Positions 36,826 through 48,205 of a stretch of DNA of 64,000 bases are shown here, in pieces. The notes under the pieces were generated by a model that was not told the DNA's origin, did no database searches, and saw only the letters and a program-made list of their open reading frames with translations. The stretch is from Nymphaea colorata (taxonomy: Eukaryota > Streptophyta > Magnoliopsida > Nymphaeales > Nymphaeaceae), in contig NC_045144.1 in assembly GCF_008831285.2 (NCBI RefSeq), positions 7,182,176 to 7,246,175 of the forward strand. Reading direction: 5' to 3'. Position numbers and translations under genes: made by a program. Numbering within the stretch: the stretch's first letter is position 1; each line of letters opens with the position of its first letter.

Positions 36826-37117
36826 GACGTCAGGTCGGGTACCCGGTTCGACTCGGACCCAAAAAAATGTACAGGGCAGGCCCGATAAGTTATCAAGACT
36901 GGCCCAGATTGGCCCTACTAAGCCCAGCTCGACTCGATAAAATTTTGTTAATACATATTTTATTAATTTTTATATCTAATTATAATATTTTATTGTAATT
37001 AATTATATTTGTATATTATTTTATATTAAAACATATATTTTCAATTTAATCAGGCCAGGCTTAGGAGGTCCGGGTTTTGTGTTTTAGGAGTCGGACTTGG
37101 GCCGACCCGATGCGCCC
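36826..37117. mobile_element. GGCCCGGCCC-type element (copy c)
   Basis: GGTCGGGTACCCGGTTCGAC on the left, an AT-rich core (ATATTTTATT words) and GGGCCGACCCGATGCGCCCAA on the right match the layout of 25,598-25,843. The termini are eroded. Confidence 0.6.
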
Positions 37118-37385
37118 AAGCTGGACCTCGGGTGCAGGGTAAAAGAGGGAGGGCTCCCGTTTGGAGTTTTCATGAATTACGTGCAAATCAGCTTGATAGA
37201 ACAAAGGACCGTGCACCAACTTCAGATCTGACCTCCCTTCATGTGATTCCCCTTTTCTTAAAAAGCAAGATAGGGTTAGACAGTTTTGCACTCTTTCGAG
37301 GCAACCCCGAGTATTGAACTCGGGACCTTCTTTCAATCAAAGATCTTTAGTCTAACTATCTAGCCATGTGGATGGAGCTCTTGTT
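37118..37385 (-). mobile_element. tRNA-derived SINE-like element
   Basis: On the minus strand, TGGCTAGATAGTTAGACT (A box, near 37,351-37,368) precedes GGTCCCGAGTTCAATACTCGG (B-box/T-loop stem, near 37,305-37,327) by the spacing expected of tRNA-derived SINEs. Downstream unique sequence ends around 37,130. I found no clear target duplication. Confidence 0.5.
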
Positions 37386-38040
37386 GGCTTTGTAGCCCGC
37401 CTACTGACCCTATTCATTGGGTGGCGAAACCCCGGAAATCGACTCCAACACCCCATTATAAATGTTCTGCTTTTGAAATTAAATATTTGGTAGTTGGAAT
37501 TGGTCATAAGATGCTGTGAAAAGTATGCATGATTTTAGCGATCTCCAACTCATTCCTAGCTTGGGAGCAGGTTTGAAAAAGGATCTTAGAGTGTCTATGG
37601 TTAGATCGCGATGTTTTCGCAAAACACCGACACAACACGTGGTGCTCCTTTTTATTTCGTTCGAGAAGAAGTATCGGCCCCACGATATAGGACAAATGTC
37701 ACTCATGTGTTGGACTTCTTCCACTCATTTCACTTATCTGCTCTTTGTTTGTGTTACTATAGAAGCCATGGGATCCAAAGAGGTTGGGTGCAACTAAGTC
37801 ATAGACATCTTGGTTCTACTTCCATTGGCACAAATCCTTGCTTAAGTTGAAGCTATCAATGTAACTCTTGGGCGATCTCCGCATATATCTTGACACTCCA
37901 GGGGAATCGAAATGGGAATATGCCACTTACCACCCTCACCCTGACCATTGCGCCAACCCATCGGGGACATGTTTTTTTTCCTTTATTAACCACTTCCAAT
38001 ATGAGCATAATCTTGTACACTAAGTCACCGGACTCTTCTG
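37386..38040. other. Intergenic stretch without a recognised gene
   Basis: Open frames of 60-90 codons exist on both strands but overlap each other and match no family I know. No repeat could be delimited. Confidence 0.45.
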
Positions 38041-38372
38041 TTTTACTGCCGCACCCGAGTTGCATCGAGTCGGGTGCGCACCGGATATGGGTGCGGCTCC
38101 GACTCACACCCGAACCCAGTTAAAATGTCATATTACTAAATTAAATTACTTATATAATATATGTTGTTCTGATATTTTTCTATGCAATACAATTATTTAA
38201 GTATATTATATACATTAATAACTAAATTATAATAATAATATATACATGTTTATTCTGTTATATATATAATAAATAATAATAATAAATTACCCTTGCCGCA
38301 CCGCCGTACCTAAATTTTTTGGGATGTGTCGCTCCAACACCCACACTGGCACCGGCACCCCGCACTCTGGTG
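38041..38372. mobile_element. GGGTGCGG-type element
   Basis: GCCGCACCCGAGTTGCAT and GGATATGGGTGCGGCTCCGAC on the left, an AT-rich core, then CCGCACCGCCGTACC and CTGGCACCGGCACCCCGCAC on the right. This GC-rich-ends/AT-core layout is the one seen at 6,968 and 16,239. The exact ends are uncertain. Confidence 0.5.
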
Positions 38373-38483
38373 ACGTAGCATGTACAAGTTGTTGATTGTT
38401 TTGAGGAAAGGATGATTTTCGTTTTTTAGAAATGGTTTCGTGTTTGATCTGAGAACATATCAGCGGTTTTGAAGTCCGAAGCC

Positions 38484-38670
38484 CCCGCCCCCCCCCCCCC
38501 CCCCTCTAAAAAAAAAAAAAATCGGATCTCAAATCCATGATTTTATACTACAGCGTGGATTTGAGATCCACGTTAGGGGTGGATGCTTGATCTCAGTTAT
38601 TGTAGATCTCAAATCCCCTCGGATCTGAGATTGTGGGAAATCAAACGCAACCTTAGGTTTTTACAAGCTT
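38484..38670. repeat. Poly-C/poly-A junction and adjoining hairpin
   Basis: A run of about 18 C (38,488-38,505) with few other bases is followed by 13 A. Then GGATCTCAAATCCATG and CGTGGATTTGAGATCC form a 16-bp inverted repeat around a 21-bp loop (about 38,523-38,575). A further GATCTCAAATCCCC is at 38,606 and the stretch ends AAATCAAACGCAACC, a common MITE-like end. It is probably a small element. Confidence 0.55.
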
Positions 38671-38935
38671 TTGAATTTGAACGCACCTGATAAATAGACC
38701 AACTTGATTGGGTTGACAATATTGTGGTTTGGATCTCTATTAGGTTATCAGATCTCTATTCAATATGGTCCTTCTCTGGTGATGAACAGTCCATGAACAA
38801 TATGATAGTGCTCAACCGCTCTAACCTTTTACATAAGCTTTTCATGAGCCAAATCAAGTGGAGGTATGAGATGCAAGTTTAAAATAGAAGACCAATCCTG
38901 TGGTGGATAGACGGTGGTATACCACTGTTTCATCT

Positions 38936-39342
38936 AAGGGTGAACAGAGAGTCGAGCTACTCGAGCTTGACTTATTAAAGCCTGGATCGTGAACGAGTTC
39001 GAGTCGAGTCATTTGCTTAACGAGTCGAGCTCGAACTCAACACATAGTGATGAATATCAATTTTATTCAAACGAGTTTGTGGACCCTTAATCGAGTCAAA
39101 CTCGAGCTAAACACGTAACGAGGAATACAATTCTATTCAAACGAGTTTGTCGAGCCTTAATCGAGTCGAGCTCGAGCTCAAAATGTAATTGCCGAGTCGA
39201 ACTCGAGCTCAAAACGTAATTGCCGAGTCGAACTCGAGTTGCTTCCGTCAAGCTATTCTCGAGCTCAAGCAAAGTCGAGCTCGATGTTTCATGAGTCGAG
39301 CTGAGTGAACTCGGGCTCGATTCAGCTCGTGTTCACCCCTAA
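38936..39342. mobile_element. GAGCTCGAGCT-type hAT MITE (reference copy, 407 bp)
   Basis: The flanks TTTCATCT (38,928-38,935) and TTTCATCG (39,343-39,350) are an 8-bp target duplication with one mismatch. The ends AAGGGTGAACA and TGTTCACCCCTAA are inverted copies. The core is a run of variants of GAGTCGAGCTCGAGCTC, with an internal tandem pair (TTCAAACGAGTTTGT at 39,067 and 39,136; TAATTGCCGAGTCGAACTCG at 39,186 and 39,218). Confidence 0.85.
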
Positions 39343-39350
39343 TTTCATCG

Positions 39351-40571
39351 AGGTGGGCAAAGGGTCAGATTTTACGCTGAAAGGCGATTTCACTGACTTT
39401 CGCTAACCTGATGGAATCTTGTATGATCAACTGATATTCTTCATGCAACTTTTCAAATTTTGAATTCTCTGTTATCTTAGCTGACTAAAAGTAAGAAAAA
39501 TATATCTAGGCAGAAATAAGACTCACTAGATCTATTTTGGCGACCACTTTAGTTTTTGTTTCTGAACTCAGACACAGAGAGAAGAGAGTTATTTGCATAG
39601 ATTGATCACCAATAGCAGAAGTTAGTGAAAAGGATTTACAGTGATCATTTACCATGTTAGCAAATACAATCACGTCCCAATTTGCTGAAGAAAATACCCA
39701 CAGATGGTTGAATAAGAAAGATGATCAAAAGCATTTCCTTCTTTTTTCTATTGAAAAACATGTTTATGCAACCAAAGAAACTGCCAGAATCTCATGATGG
39801 TAAGCTACGTACATATGCGTGTCTGTGCTAACATATTTGCTCCACCTGCCCGCGCTTTCGATTTTTTATTCTTCTTTGCTCCTTTTATAAGGTTTATTGC
39901 TAGGGATCACTAACTTCAAACTGGGATTCGTATACATCAAAAAGCAGAAAACTTGACAAGACAAGCTCACCCTTTAAGGGGTGGAGTGAATATGCTCAGG
40001 TTTCAATTTCTTTCATTTAACCACCTGCATTTTAATGTTCTGCATATTTACTTCGCAAGTTTCAGAAAAAATGACTTCACAGGAGTGGTGAATTATTATG
40101 ATACATAAAAGCGGTTAAATTCAAACTTAAGTGTCTTGTTCTACCGCCAAAACTCGAGTGCCTTTTTGTAAAATTTTCAAATATTTTTTTGCCACAAAAC
40201 ACTTTTCAAAATTTCTTAACAAGTAAATCACAAGTCTATTGTCAATAAAAACACTACAGCAGAGGCCAATTCTTAACAGAAATGACCACTAGTTGCATGA
40301 TGATATGCAAACGTAGCATATTTTAGAAATGACTGCATGCATGTAAATGATGAGGAGAGTTAGATCGGCTTTTCCATAAGAAACAATCCAGACGCCAATA
40401 GACCAGCTTGTTATAAGTTGCTGTTTGTTGACTGTGACAGAAAGGGGTGCAACTTCTGGAGAATTAAACAGCCAACATATATGGGGTTGCGGACTAGGAA
40501 AACAAGCATACTAGAATTTCTGGTCACCATCCAAATCTTACGACATATCAGTCAAGGTCCAACAAGAAATA
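39351..40571. other. Intergenic stretch downstream of the asparaginase gene
   Basis: The DNA is AT-rich and looks unique, with no recognised repeat or coding frame. Confidence 0.45.
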
Positions 40572-40577
40572 TTTATT
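40572..40577 (-). terminator. Candidate polyadenylation signal of the asparaginase gene
   Basis: AATAAA on the minus strand lies about 150 nt after the stop codon at 40,727, a normal plant 3' UTR length. Plant signals are loose, so this is only a plausible site. Confidence 0.4.
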
Positions 40578-40726
40578 TAAATATTGCTAATATAAAGAGT
40601 TTGCTGATGATAATTAATATGTCAAATTACAGCATGATGACACAATGACAATTCATAGGCCTAATAAATGAACACCAATCAGCTTATTCACCACAATGAT
40701 CAATTGCTTCTTCTTCTTGTAGCTAA

Positions 40727-43700
40727 TTAAGAAGCAAACATTCCAATTTCAGAGTAACCATCTTCGGTGGCACAAGCCCTAAACATACCTGAGGTGTTGA
40801 ATGACATTGTGACTTCACCTGTGGCTGATACAGCAACAAGTCCTGCATCACCTTTGGGCACACATTTTTCTATAACATAATCTGCTGCATCTTTCAGAGA
40901 AAGTCCTTTATATTCCATAAGTGCAGCCACATCTCGGGCAACGGTGGCCCTGATAATGGATTCTCCTTTACCAGTAGCAGATACTGCACAATAGCTGTTG
41001 GCATAATTGCCAGCTCCTATCACAGGGGTATCACCAATTCTACCAACCATCTTGTTCACTAGGCCACCTGTTGAGGTTCCAGCTGCCAGATTTCCATGGC
41101 AGTCAACTGCTACACATCCAACTGTTCCAAGTTGACTATCCCCATTGGAAGCTGCTGTTTCCACTGGAGTATTCTTGTGAATAGGCGTGTTGTAGTCTAT
41201 CTGTCACAATCAAAACAAAAATCAGTTTGCAAGCAAGAGAGGCTACAATGTTCTGGATAAGGTCTGGAATAGAAAAATATATGTTTTCTTCTTAATATTT
41301 TAATTGCCACTACTGTCATCACTATTGTCAATAAAATCTGGATATAAATGCAGGGAGAGCGAGAGAAAGAGAGAGAGAGACTCTTTTACTCAATATGATG
41401 GATAAATACATTCAACATAGTATTTCTGTTAAAAAGCACACTTGAAAGGGTGATTTTGAAGCAGGGAACACCGGGGTATTAAAAATCGGTGCGCATCACC
41501 CTATGCGCATATAGTTTTATACAAAATCATGCATCTCAGACGGTAACAGCTACTTCAGCGTCATACAGATATCTGGCCTTTATCTTGAAATTCCTAAACA
41601 CTTAGTTCATTTCTGACTCATTCCCTATTTTAAGCCTCATTATAGTGGTCACAGTGCTAGCATCCTTTAGGATGGGTTAAGTATCTAAGCGATAAGCATC
41701 GACCATAACAGATTCCAGCCTGTTGTTAGTAGGTTCACATAGAACGGAACATATGGAACACACATGTTTTATTCTTCTTAAGTTTTAGTGTATGCATGAG
41801 AGAGAGAGAGAGAGAGGGAGAGATAGTTTACTCTAGAAAAAAAAGAAAGTATATCTCAATCCATCTATCAAGTATGTTCAATTTGTCATTAATTTCTTCA
41901 ACTCATTATGTACATTGAGGAAAGAACCAGTATAGAATTTATCAGGAAGATAACATGAGCGGCAAATATATGAGAGTGCTCTCAATTCTTCTGAGGAAAG
42001 ATGTTCAGGACTAGTATGAAGTTATGGAGTTACGCGTGCAAGAGAATGTAAAATCAAAATGGCATCATATCTACCATAGATTTTATGCTAAAGTTCCCAA
42101 AAAAAATCCAGAATGCAGTACATCCCATAATAACTTTCAAAGACAATAAATAGCAAATCGCATAATTTAACCTTCATCATCCATATATATAACTCCACAA
42201 TCATGTTGAACGAAAAACAGGGAGAAACACCAACTGGTGACAATGTACCAACATAGGTTGAAAATAAGTATGAGATATGCATTCAGACTAATGGCAACAA
42301 ACATAAGGGAGCACTGAAAGAGCAGAAAGGCAAAATGAATATATATAGATAACTTTAATGAACTTGCAAGTCACAGGCAATAGATTTCATATTTTTAGTA
42401 GTTTTTTATCCAACTAGATAACTATGGCAAAGTCCATTCCAGCAACTGTAAGTTAATGTGGACGGTTGGTTTATTATTAATTTTGTTTCCTTTCTTCTTG
42501 TATTAGCCAATTTTCTAGAGAAGAGGAGGTGGGATAGCCCAAAGCATGAACTAGGAGCCAAATTTTGCTGGTTAGCCAAATCTTCCTGGTTTTTCACATT
42601 GTACCAACTGGTTTTATGCAAGATACTGCTAATATCCTCCTATGAAATCCATTTCCTAATATTGACATTACCAATGGTGACCCGTCCCAAAATTAAATGA
42701 GCTTTGCACGGTCGAGCAACTGTCATACAGATACAATGAAATGGTCTCAATCTTGTATATCACATGCCTTCGCATATCTGAGGATGGATGGCTTGATTAT
42801 CAATTTTTTGATACATTCCTTCTTGCACTAGCCAACTTTTTCTGGCGGAGATCGGGAGGTGGGATACCTGATAGAAGGAACACTGAGTCAAGACCTGCCA
42901 TTTGTTCACATTATGCCAACTGTTTGCACGTGGTCAACAAGTAACTGGTGCTAGCCTGCTAGGTAAACTGCTGCTAGAGTCCTCCTACCGAAATGCTTTT
43001 TCTGATATTGACATCTCCAAAAGGGGCTCTGCTCGAAATAAAATGAACTTTACATGATTGATTTGGGTCTGTGCCATGTCTGTCATATGCCATCACATAT
43101 CTTTATTCTTTAGATAAATAACTTTGATTCACTTGAGATTCAAAAAATCAGTTGGCACAATGTGAACATGTGACAAGCTGACTTCTTGCTCCTCTATGAC
43201 CTACTCCAAGTCCCGATCTCCTCTATGACCAAGGATTCAGGGTTCTAAAGAAACTCATTTAGGTCCAAGCAACAAGACTGGACAATAAAGGAACTTTGAA
43301 GTGCAAACTGAAAACTAAGGCACCCCAACTTGTCTTATTGATTGAAAAAACAAACATATATATACTTACATGCATGCTGAAACTGATCTGGTCTCAGAGC
43401 ATATTCAATTTTGTCAATGCAGCCCCATCTTGGGTCAAATACAACTTAATCTACATCCATAGGTAACAAAATTATCTCATCCGGAAATTAAGCCCAAAAG
43501 GTATGACTTGAAACCTAATGGATTACATTTCCCTTGTGATGAATATCCAATATAATTTTTGTGGATCGGTTCCTACAGATGCCAATTTGTCATTACACAA
43601 GGTACAGACTTTTCTTCCTTGACATGACAACCATATAAACTTGCAAAAGGTACAAGACCTGAAAACTAAATTAGAGTACCGTATGTAGCACAACCATAGA

Positions 43701-46700
43701 TTCACAGGAAGGGATAGGGAAACAGGGAACTAGTTCTACAGAATTGAGTGCATATACCTTAAGAGCCAACAGAAATAACCATGTTCTCTGTCAAACTCTA
43801 ATAAGACAATCATCCACAGGAAATAGAGGTAGGAAAAGAATAGTATGACTTCTTGGAGAACACACCTGAACTTTCTTTGCTTCCTTGGCTTTTCTTAACC
43901 TTTCTATATTTTCTGGAGTAACAAAGTAGCTCGCGTCAACAGTTTCTATGCCCTGCAAAGCAATTCTATCAATTAACATTCTTACCTCAAACAACTAAAT
44001 AAAATTGTGCTTGAATTTTGCTGCATTATGCATATTCTCGGTAAGCTAAACATTGCCTAGTAATTTTAGTGTTGCTACCTATCATTCACCTTCTTGAGAT
44101 GTGTGCTCTTATATTGCAATATAGCAATATTATATGGAATTGAATTAAAAAATAATCTCATATGCAGCACAGTGATAACTATTGGCAACTTCGAACAATA
44201 GTTTACATAGAAGGAAGCTATAATAGGCTTCAGACTAGGAGAATTGAGTATATGGGAAGCAATAAGGAACCTATTTAAGCATCATACCTGGAAGCTAGAT
44301 GAAATTCACAAATGAAAGCAAGGAGAAAGTATAAGGTATGAAGAATCAGAAACCCTTTAACAGAAACAAAGCACAACATAGAGATTTGGTCTGTAAATGG
44401 TGAGCCATTTCATCCCAGTTCTCATGTAAACATAATAAGCAATGAACTTCCAGAACAACAGTGCATGGTAATCACGTTTCCAATAGTTTCAGGTCATCCA
44501 TGAACCTGCATGGACCAAGTTTCCAACTTGTGGAATTTGTGATTAAAATCTGTAGCAATTCATGTTACTTTCCCACAGCACTAAGATCTATCACCGTCAG
44601 ATTGATACTTCACAAACAACATAGAACATACATCTAGAATAGACAAAAGAGAAGTTTATGCATTACCAATCTCTCTTTCCACAGTTTATTTAAGTTAGTA
44701 TTATAAATTATTATTCTTTAAAAAAGTAGGTCTACTACATGGTTTCACTTTCACCTCACTTGGCATTTACACAGTGCAGGCTGATTAAGTGATCGGATCC
44801 TAGGTTGGGATTCATCTCTCTATTAAAAGAAAATAAATAGAAAAAACTGGTAAACTTCATGGTGAGATCAAAGCAGAAAAACGAAGTAAAACAGTCAAAA
44901 TCACGGATTGTTTTTAAAGAAAGTAAAAAACCACCTAGAAAATATAAAATCATGTTTTGCAAACAGAATTTTCAAAGCTACGCTGCTGCAGGAGCATATT
45001 TCAACTGTATGTACTATAAGCTCCTGTGGCAACAGAGTACACGATGAAATGCTTTCTGCAAGTTGTCTTACAAAGCTCGTTTCAGGGGATCATGGAATCA
45101 TTCTGAAAAATTGAATGTCAAAAGGCTAAAACCAGTTCCAGAAAGATGATATGACATTTTATGTTATTAACCACTACCCATGGCCCAGGAAAGAGTGCTC
45201 TAGGTATGGATGCTTGATGGAGGGCAGCTAAAAGCTATTAAATCAGCCATCTGTAATTTCTAAGGTCTTAAAACATGAATAACAGATGAACCGCTTGAAC
45301 TTATAGAAAATCTACAAGCACTCACTTGCTCTCTTGCAAATGCCTCAGCCCCATCAAATGCTAAGTAAATATGAGGAGTCTTTTCCATCACATGTCGGGC
45401 AAGTGATATGGCACTAGCAACTGTAGACAAACCAGAAACAGCACCACAATTCTTTGTGTTCCCATCCATTATGCTTGCCTCCATCTCAACTGTGCCATCC
45501 GTAGTCAAAACTGAACCTTTGCCAGCATTGAAAAGCGGGTGGTTTTCCATCTCACGTACCTAAACATGAAAAATTCTGTCAATCGATTTCTGATAATTAT
45601 ATGTAGACTTCCATTCATCATAAAAGGAATCAACCTATGGCCATGAGAATAAAACACAGCTTTGTAGGAAGAAGGATTAAAGCCTTCACGAGGAACATGA
45701 TGAGAAATAACAGAATATAATTAAAAACTAAGATTCAAAATACTAATAACAGAATACAATTAAAGAATAAGATTCAAAACACAACCTCCTGAAAAGAGAC
45801 TGATCTTGTTCAATGCAGTGAATATCAGAATCTGAACCATACTGAAAGTCCTTTACACCGATGCTTATCACTGATATCTGTCGGGTCTGTATAGTGCAGT
45901 ATTGGCTAGAGAACTAATTAAATTTTTATTATATTTATCAATGTATCAGCCAAAGGAGGCTACATATGCCGATTAAGCTAACACAGGTCTCGTGTGGGGG
46001 GATATTTCAAAGGGTTCACGCCCGTCCCATCCCTTATTATTTTGCGTTGGTGGTGATACCATGAGTATCGGAAGATACAGGTTGAGAAGCGCCTAATATT
46101 GATAAATTAATGAATTAAAAACCCTAACACCTAAAAGAAATGCTGTTACGTGGTTCTAACACCATACCTATATTAGGAAAAAAAGCACGACAGGAAACCT
46201 GAGGGAAGACTGAAACCAGTGAATTCAACCCTAAACTCAAATAAGAGAGAGGACTCTAATTTTTTGGGTCGTGGTAGAGGAACTAGCCAACAATAAACTC
46301 AGTGAAACAGGAAATCAGAACACATCAATGTATAACGTGCATATGTAGACGTATCATAATAAAAGACCAGCAATGAAACGGCGACCAGTAGGAAAGCGGT
46401 ATTTGCAAGTGACTAAGCAATAGGCATTATACATTGATGTGAAGGAAAAATTTATCGTCTCATATTTTCGTATGATCTTTCAGTACACATAATGGTCTTC
46501 GAAAGGAAAAAGCACTTGGATTTATTCACCACATGTTATGCTTTCCATTAACAGAAGTAGACAACGAAATACCTTCGCTTACTAACAAATGCTTCACATA
46601 ATCTATCTTCACTCGCTTACAGGGGTACCAACTTGAATTAATCCAAGTATGCAAACGATGGGAATCTTTCACTAAATTCAAACACATGAACAAGCAGAAG

Positions 46701-47089
46701 AAACTCAAATGCCACAAATTATGGGAAGCAGAAAGACGGCACGTCCCCATATAATTATCTCTCACACTAGAGAAACACATAAGAAACAGTTTAATCGATC
46801 CAATAGGAACTAGCTCGACCAAACCCACGAATATGTAAAACTATACAGTGACTTCTCGGACACTACACAATCAGAACCATTCGGATGATGATCAATAAAG
46901 GCAGCCAGTCGTAAAATGATATACCACAAGCTCAACCACGTCTAGTGCCGTCGCCTTTGCTTTGAGCGCCGAGACGCCAATGTGGAGACACTTCCTGAGG
47001 CACTCCTCCCTGGCTTCCAAGATATGGGGAGGCATCAGGGACGGCGAGATGTCGCCCGCTCCTCCATGAAGAGCTATAGCCCACCCCAT
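40727..47089 (-). CDS. ASPGA1: Plant-type isoaspartyl peptidase/L-asparaginase (4 exons, 319 aa)
   Basis: Exons on the minus strand: 47089-46925, 45559-45326, 43952-43866, 41200-40727 (stop TAA). All are phase 0, with GT-AG introns of 1.37, 1.37 and 2.67 kb. The product is an Ntn-hydrolase that splits asparagine to aspartate and ammonia and hydrolyses isoaspartyl dipeptides in the cytosol. Seen: [13 protein letters not shown] start, [69 protein letters not shown], then [14 protein letters not shown] with the autocleavage/catalytic Thr at residue 188. Next come [24 protein letters not shown] and ATGKGE (substrate loops), ending [11 protein letters not shown]. The length fits the Arabidopsis enzyme (about 315). 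The precursor should cut itself before Thr188 into alpha and beta chains. The ATG at 47,089 is preceded directly by GCAG after a long pyrimidine tract, so a 5'-UTR intron is possible, but a TATA box 112 bp upstream argues for a short unspliced leader. Confidence 0.95.
41350..43860 (-). other. Asparaginase intron 3 with GA tracts
   Basis: The 2.67-kb intron holds two (GA)n tracts (about 41,355-41,380 and 41,800-41,824) and a diverged duplicated block: 42,436-42,690 and 42,728-43,030 share TTAGCCAA(A)TTTT-like, GGGATA-CC and TTCACATT-T-CCAACTG words. No nested gene was recognised. Confidence 0.5.
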
Positions 47090-47200
47090 CTGCAACAGAG
47101 AACGGCAAAGAGGAAAGAAGAAAAATGAAAGGAAGAAGGAGAATATAGAGAGAGAAGCAAAGTTGGGAGGGACCGGCCACCCATCAGCAAATGGCCATGG

Positions 47201-47206
47201 TTTATA
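47201..47206 (-). promoter_or_regulatory. Candidate TATA box of the asparaginase gene
   Basis: On the minus strand TTCTATAAACC lies 112 bp upstream of the ATG. Initiation about 30 bp downstream would give a CT-rich leader of about 80 nt. It would also place the upstream ATG at 47,180, which heads a signal-peptide-like frame, at or before the transcript start. Confidence 0.5.
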
Positions 47207-47895
47207 GAAGGAAGCGTGAAGGCCGCCTCAGACGAAGACGATGCGACTGCTTTGGAAGACCCATAAAACAAGTCAGACAAGTAGCGTCCTGCCACTTGTA
47301 GAACACGAACAATCATTATTCATCAGCATGGGCAGCGTGGACATGAAAAAGACGTTTAGCAAAAAGATTGCCCAGATCCGTTTGAACATCAGAAGGAGAG
47401 AGAATCAGCCGGGCCAGTGTGTTTGTGTACTTGTCCGCGCATATCTGTGTGTGTCAGGGAGATTCTGCTGTTGTAACGTTCACATAAAGAACAGTCCTCA
47501 TATAAAGCCAAACGGAAACCAATGTCTCTCTCTACACCTGTTTTTCTTTCTCATTGTTGAGTGCAAACTCATTGTTGTATTTTAGACGAGAGAATCAATG
47601 TTCTTAATACTGTTCTTGTCACAAAATCAGCAGCTCGGCCGATTCTATTCCAGAACGGATTCTGATGACAGTCTTCTGAATTCTTTTGGCAGAGGGACCG
47701 TACGCGTACCTAGTACTCCGTGTGTTTCATCTTTTGATCTTTTTAGCAGAAAAGGGTCTTCTCAAGTCCTCAAAGGTAGTTGAGCAACGTTGCTGTCTTC
47801 TGACATAGAGGAGCAGCAGATTGCTCTTGAACCCGTGAACGCAGTTGCAGAGGTATTTATTAAAGAGGGAAAAAGAAGAGAGTTATGTGGCTAAG
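47207..47895. other. Upstream region of asparaginase; possible small coding fragment
   Basis: On the plus strand, after a CACAAAATCAG acceptor-like sequence, 47,629-47,781 is open and reads with QLGRFYSRTDSDDSLLNSFG and a Ser-rich end. The composition looks coding but I recognise no family and no joining exon. It is treated as a possible remnant only. Confidence 0.2.
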
Positions 47896-48205
47896 TCACC
47901 AAGCACGGATACGAATATAGGGTATCTCGACATAGCAATTTTAAAAGATATGGGTATATATCATGAAAAATAACACAAAAAGTCAAAATAAAAGCAACAT
48001 TTAGTGATTTTAAATAAAAGCAAATAGACAATTACTCCAAACCTAAATGAAAACTGAGTTGAAAAAAATTAAATAATGTAAAATTAAGCAAGTTTGATCG
48101 GTTTTAGTGTAAAAGATACTCAAGTGTGTTCAAGTACCCAATTAAGGTATGGGTAGGACACATGGGTAAGTGAACCTTAACTTTATTTAAGTACTCATGT
48201 GACTT
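47896..48205. mobile_element. TACGGGTATGG-type element, copy 2
   Basis: It starts CTAAGTCACCAAGCACGGATAC and ends CATGTGACTTA. The core (AAAAGTCAAAATAAAAGCAAC, AATGAAAACTGAGTTG, AAAATTAAGCAAGTTTGATC) aligns with the copy at 12,003-12,356, including the TTTTAAATAA block. It is non-coding. Confidence 0.75.

Noticed and set aside
38928-39350. CRISPR-like array from the repeated GAGTCGAGCTCGAG words
   Set aside because: The window is a plant nuclear genome, the words are irregularly spaced variants, and 8-bp target duplications show a transposon.
46932-47180. Secreted-protein-like ORF starting [14 protein letters not shown]
   Set aside because: Its hydrophobic start is the pyrimidine-rich leader of the asparaginase gene read in another frame, and after the leader it runs out of frame with the enzyme.
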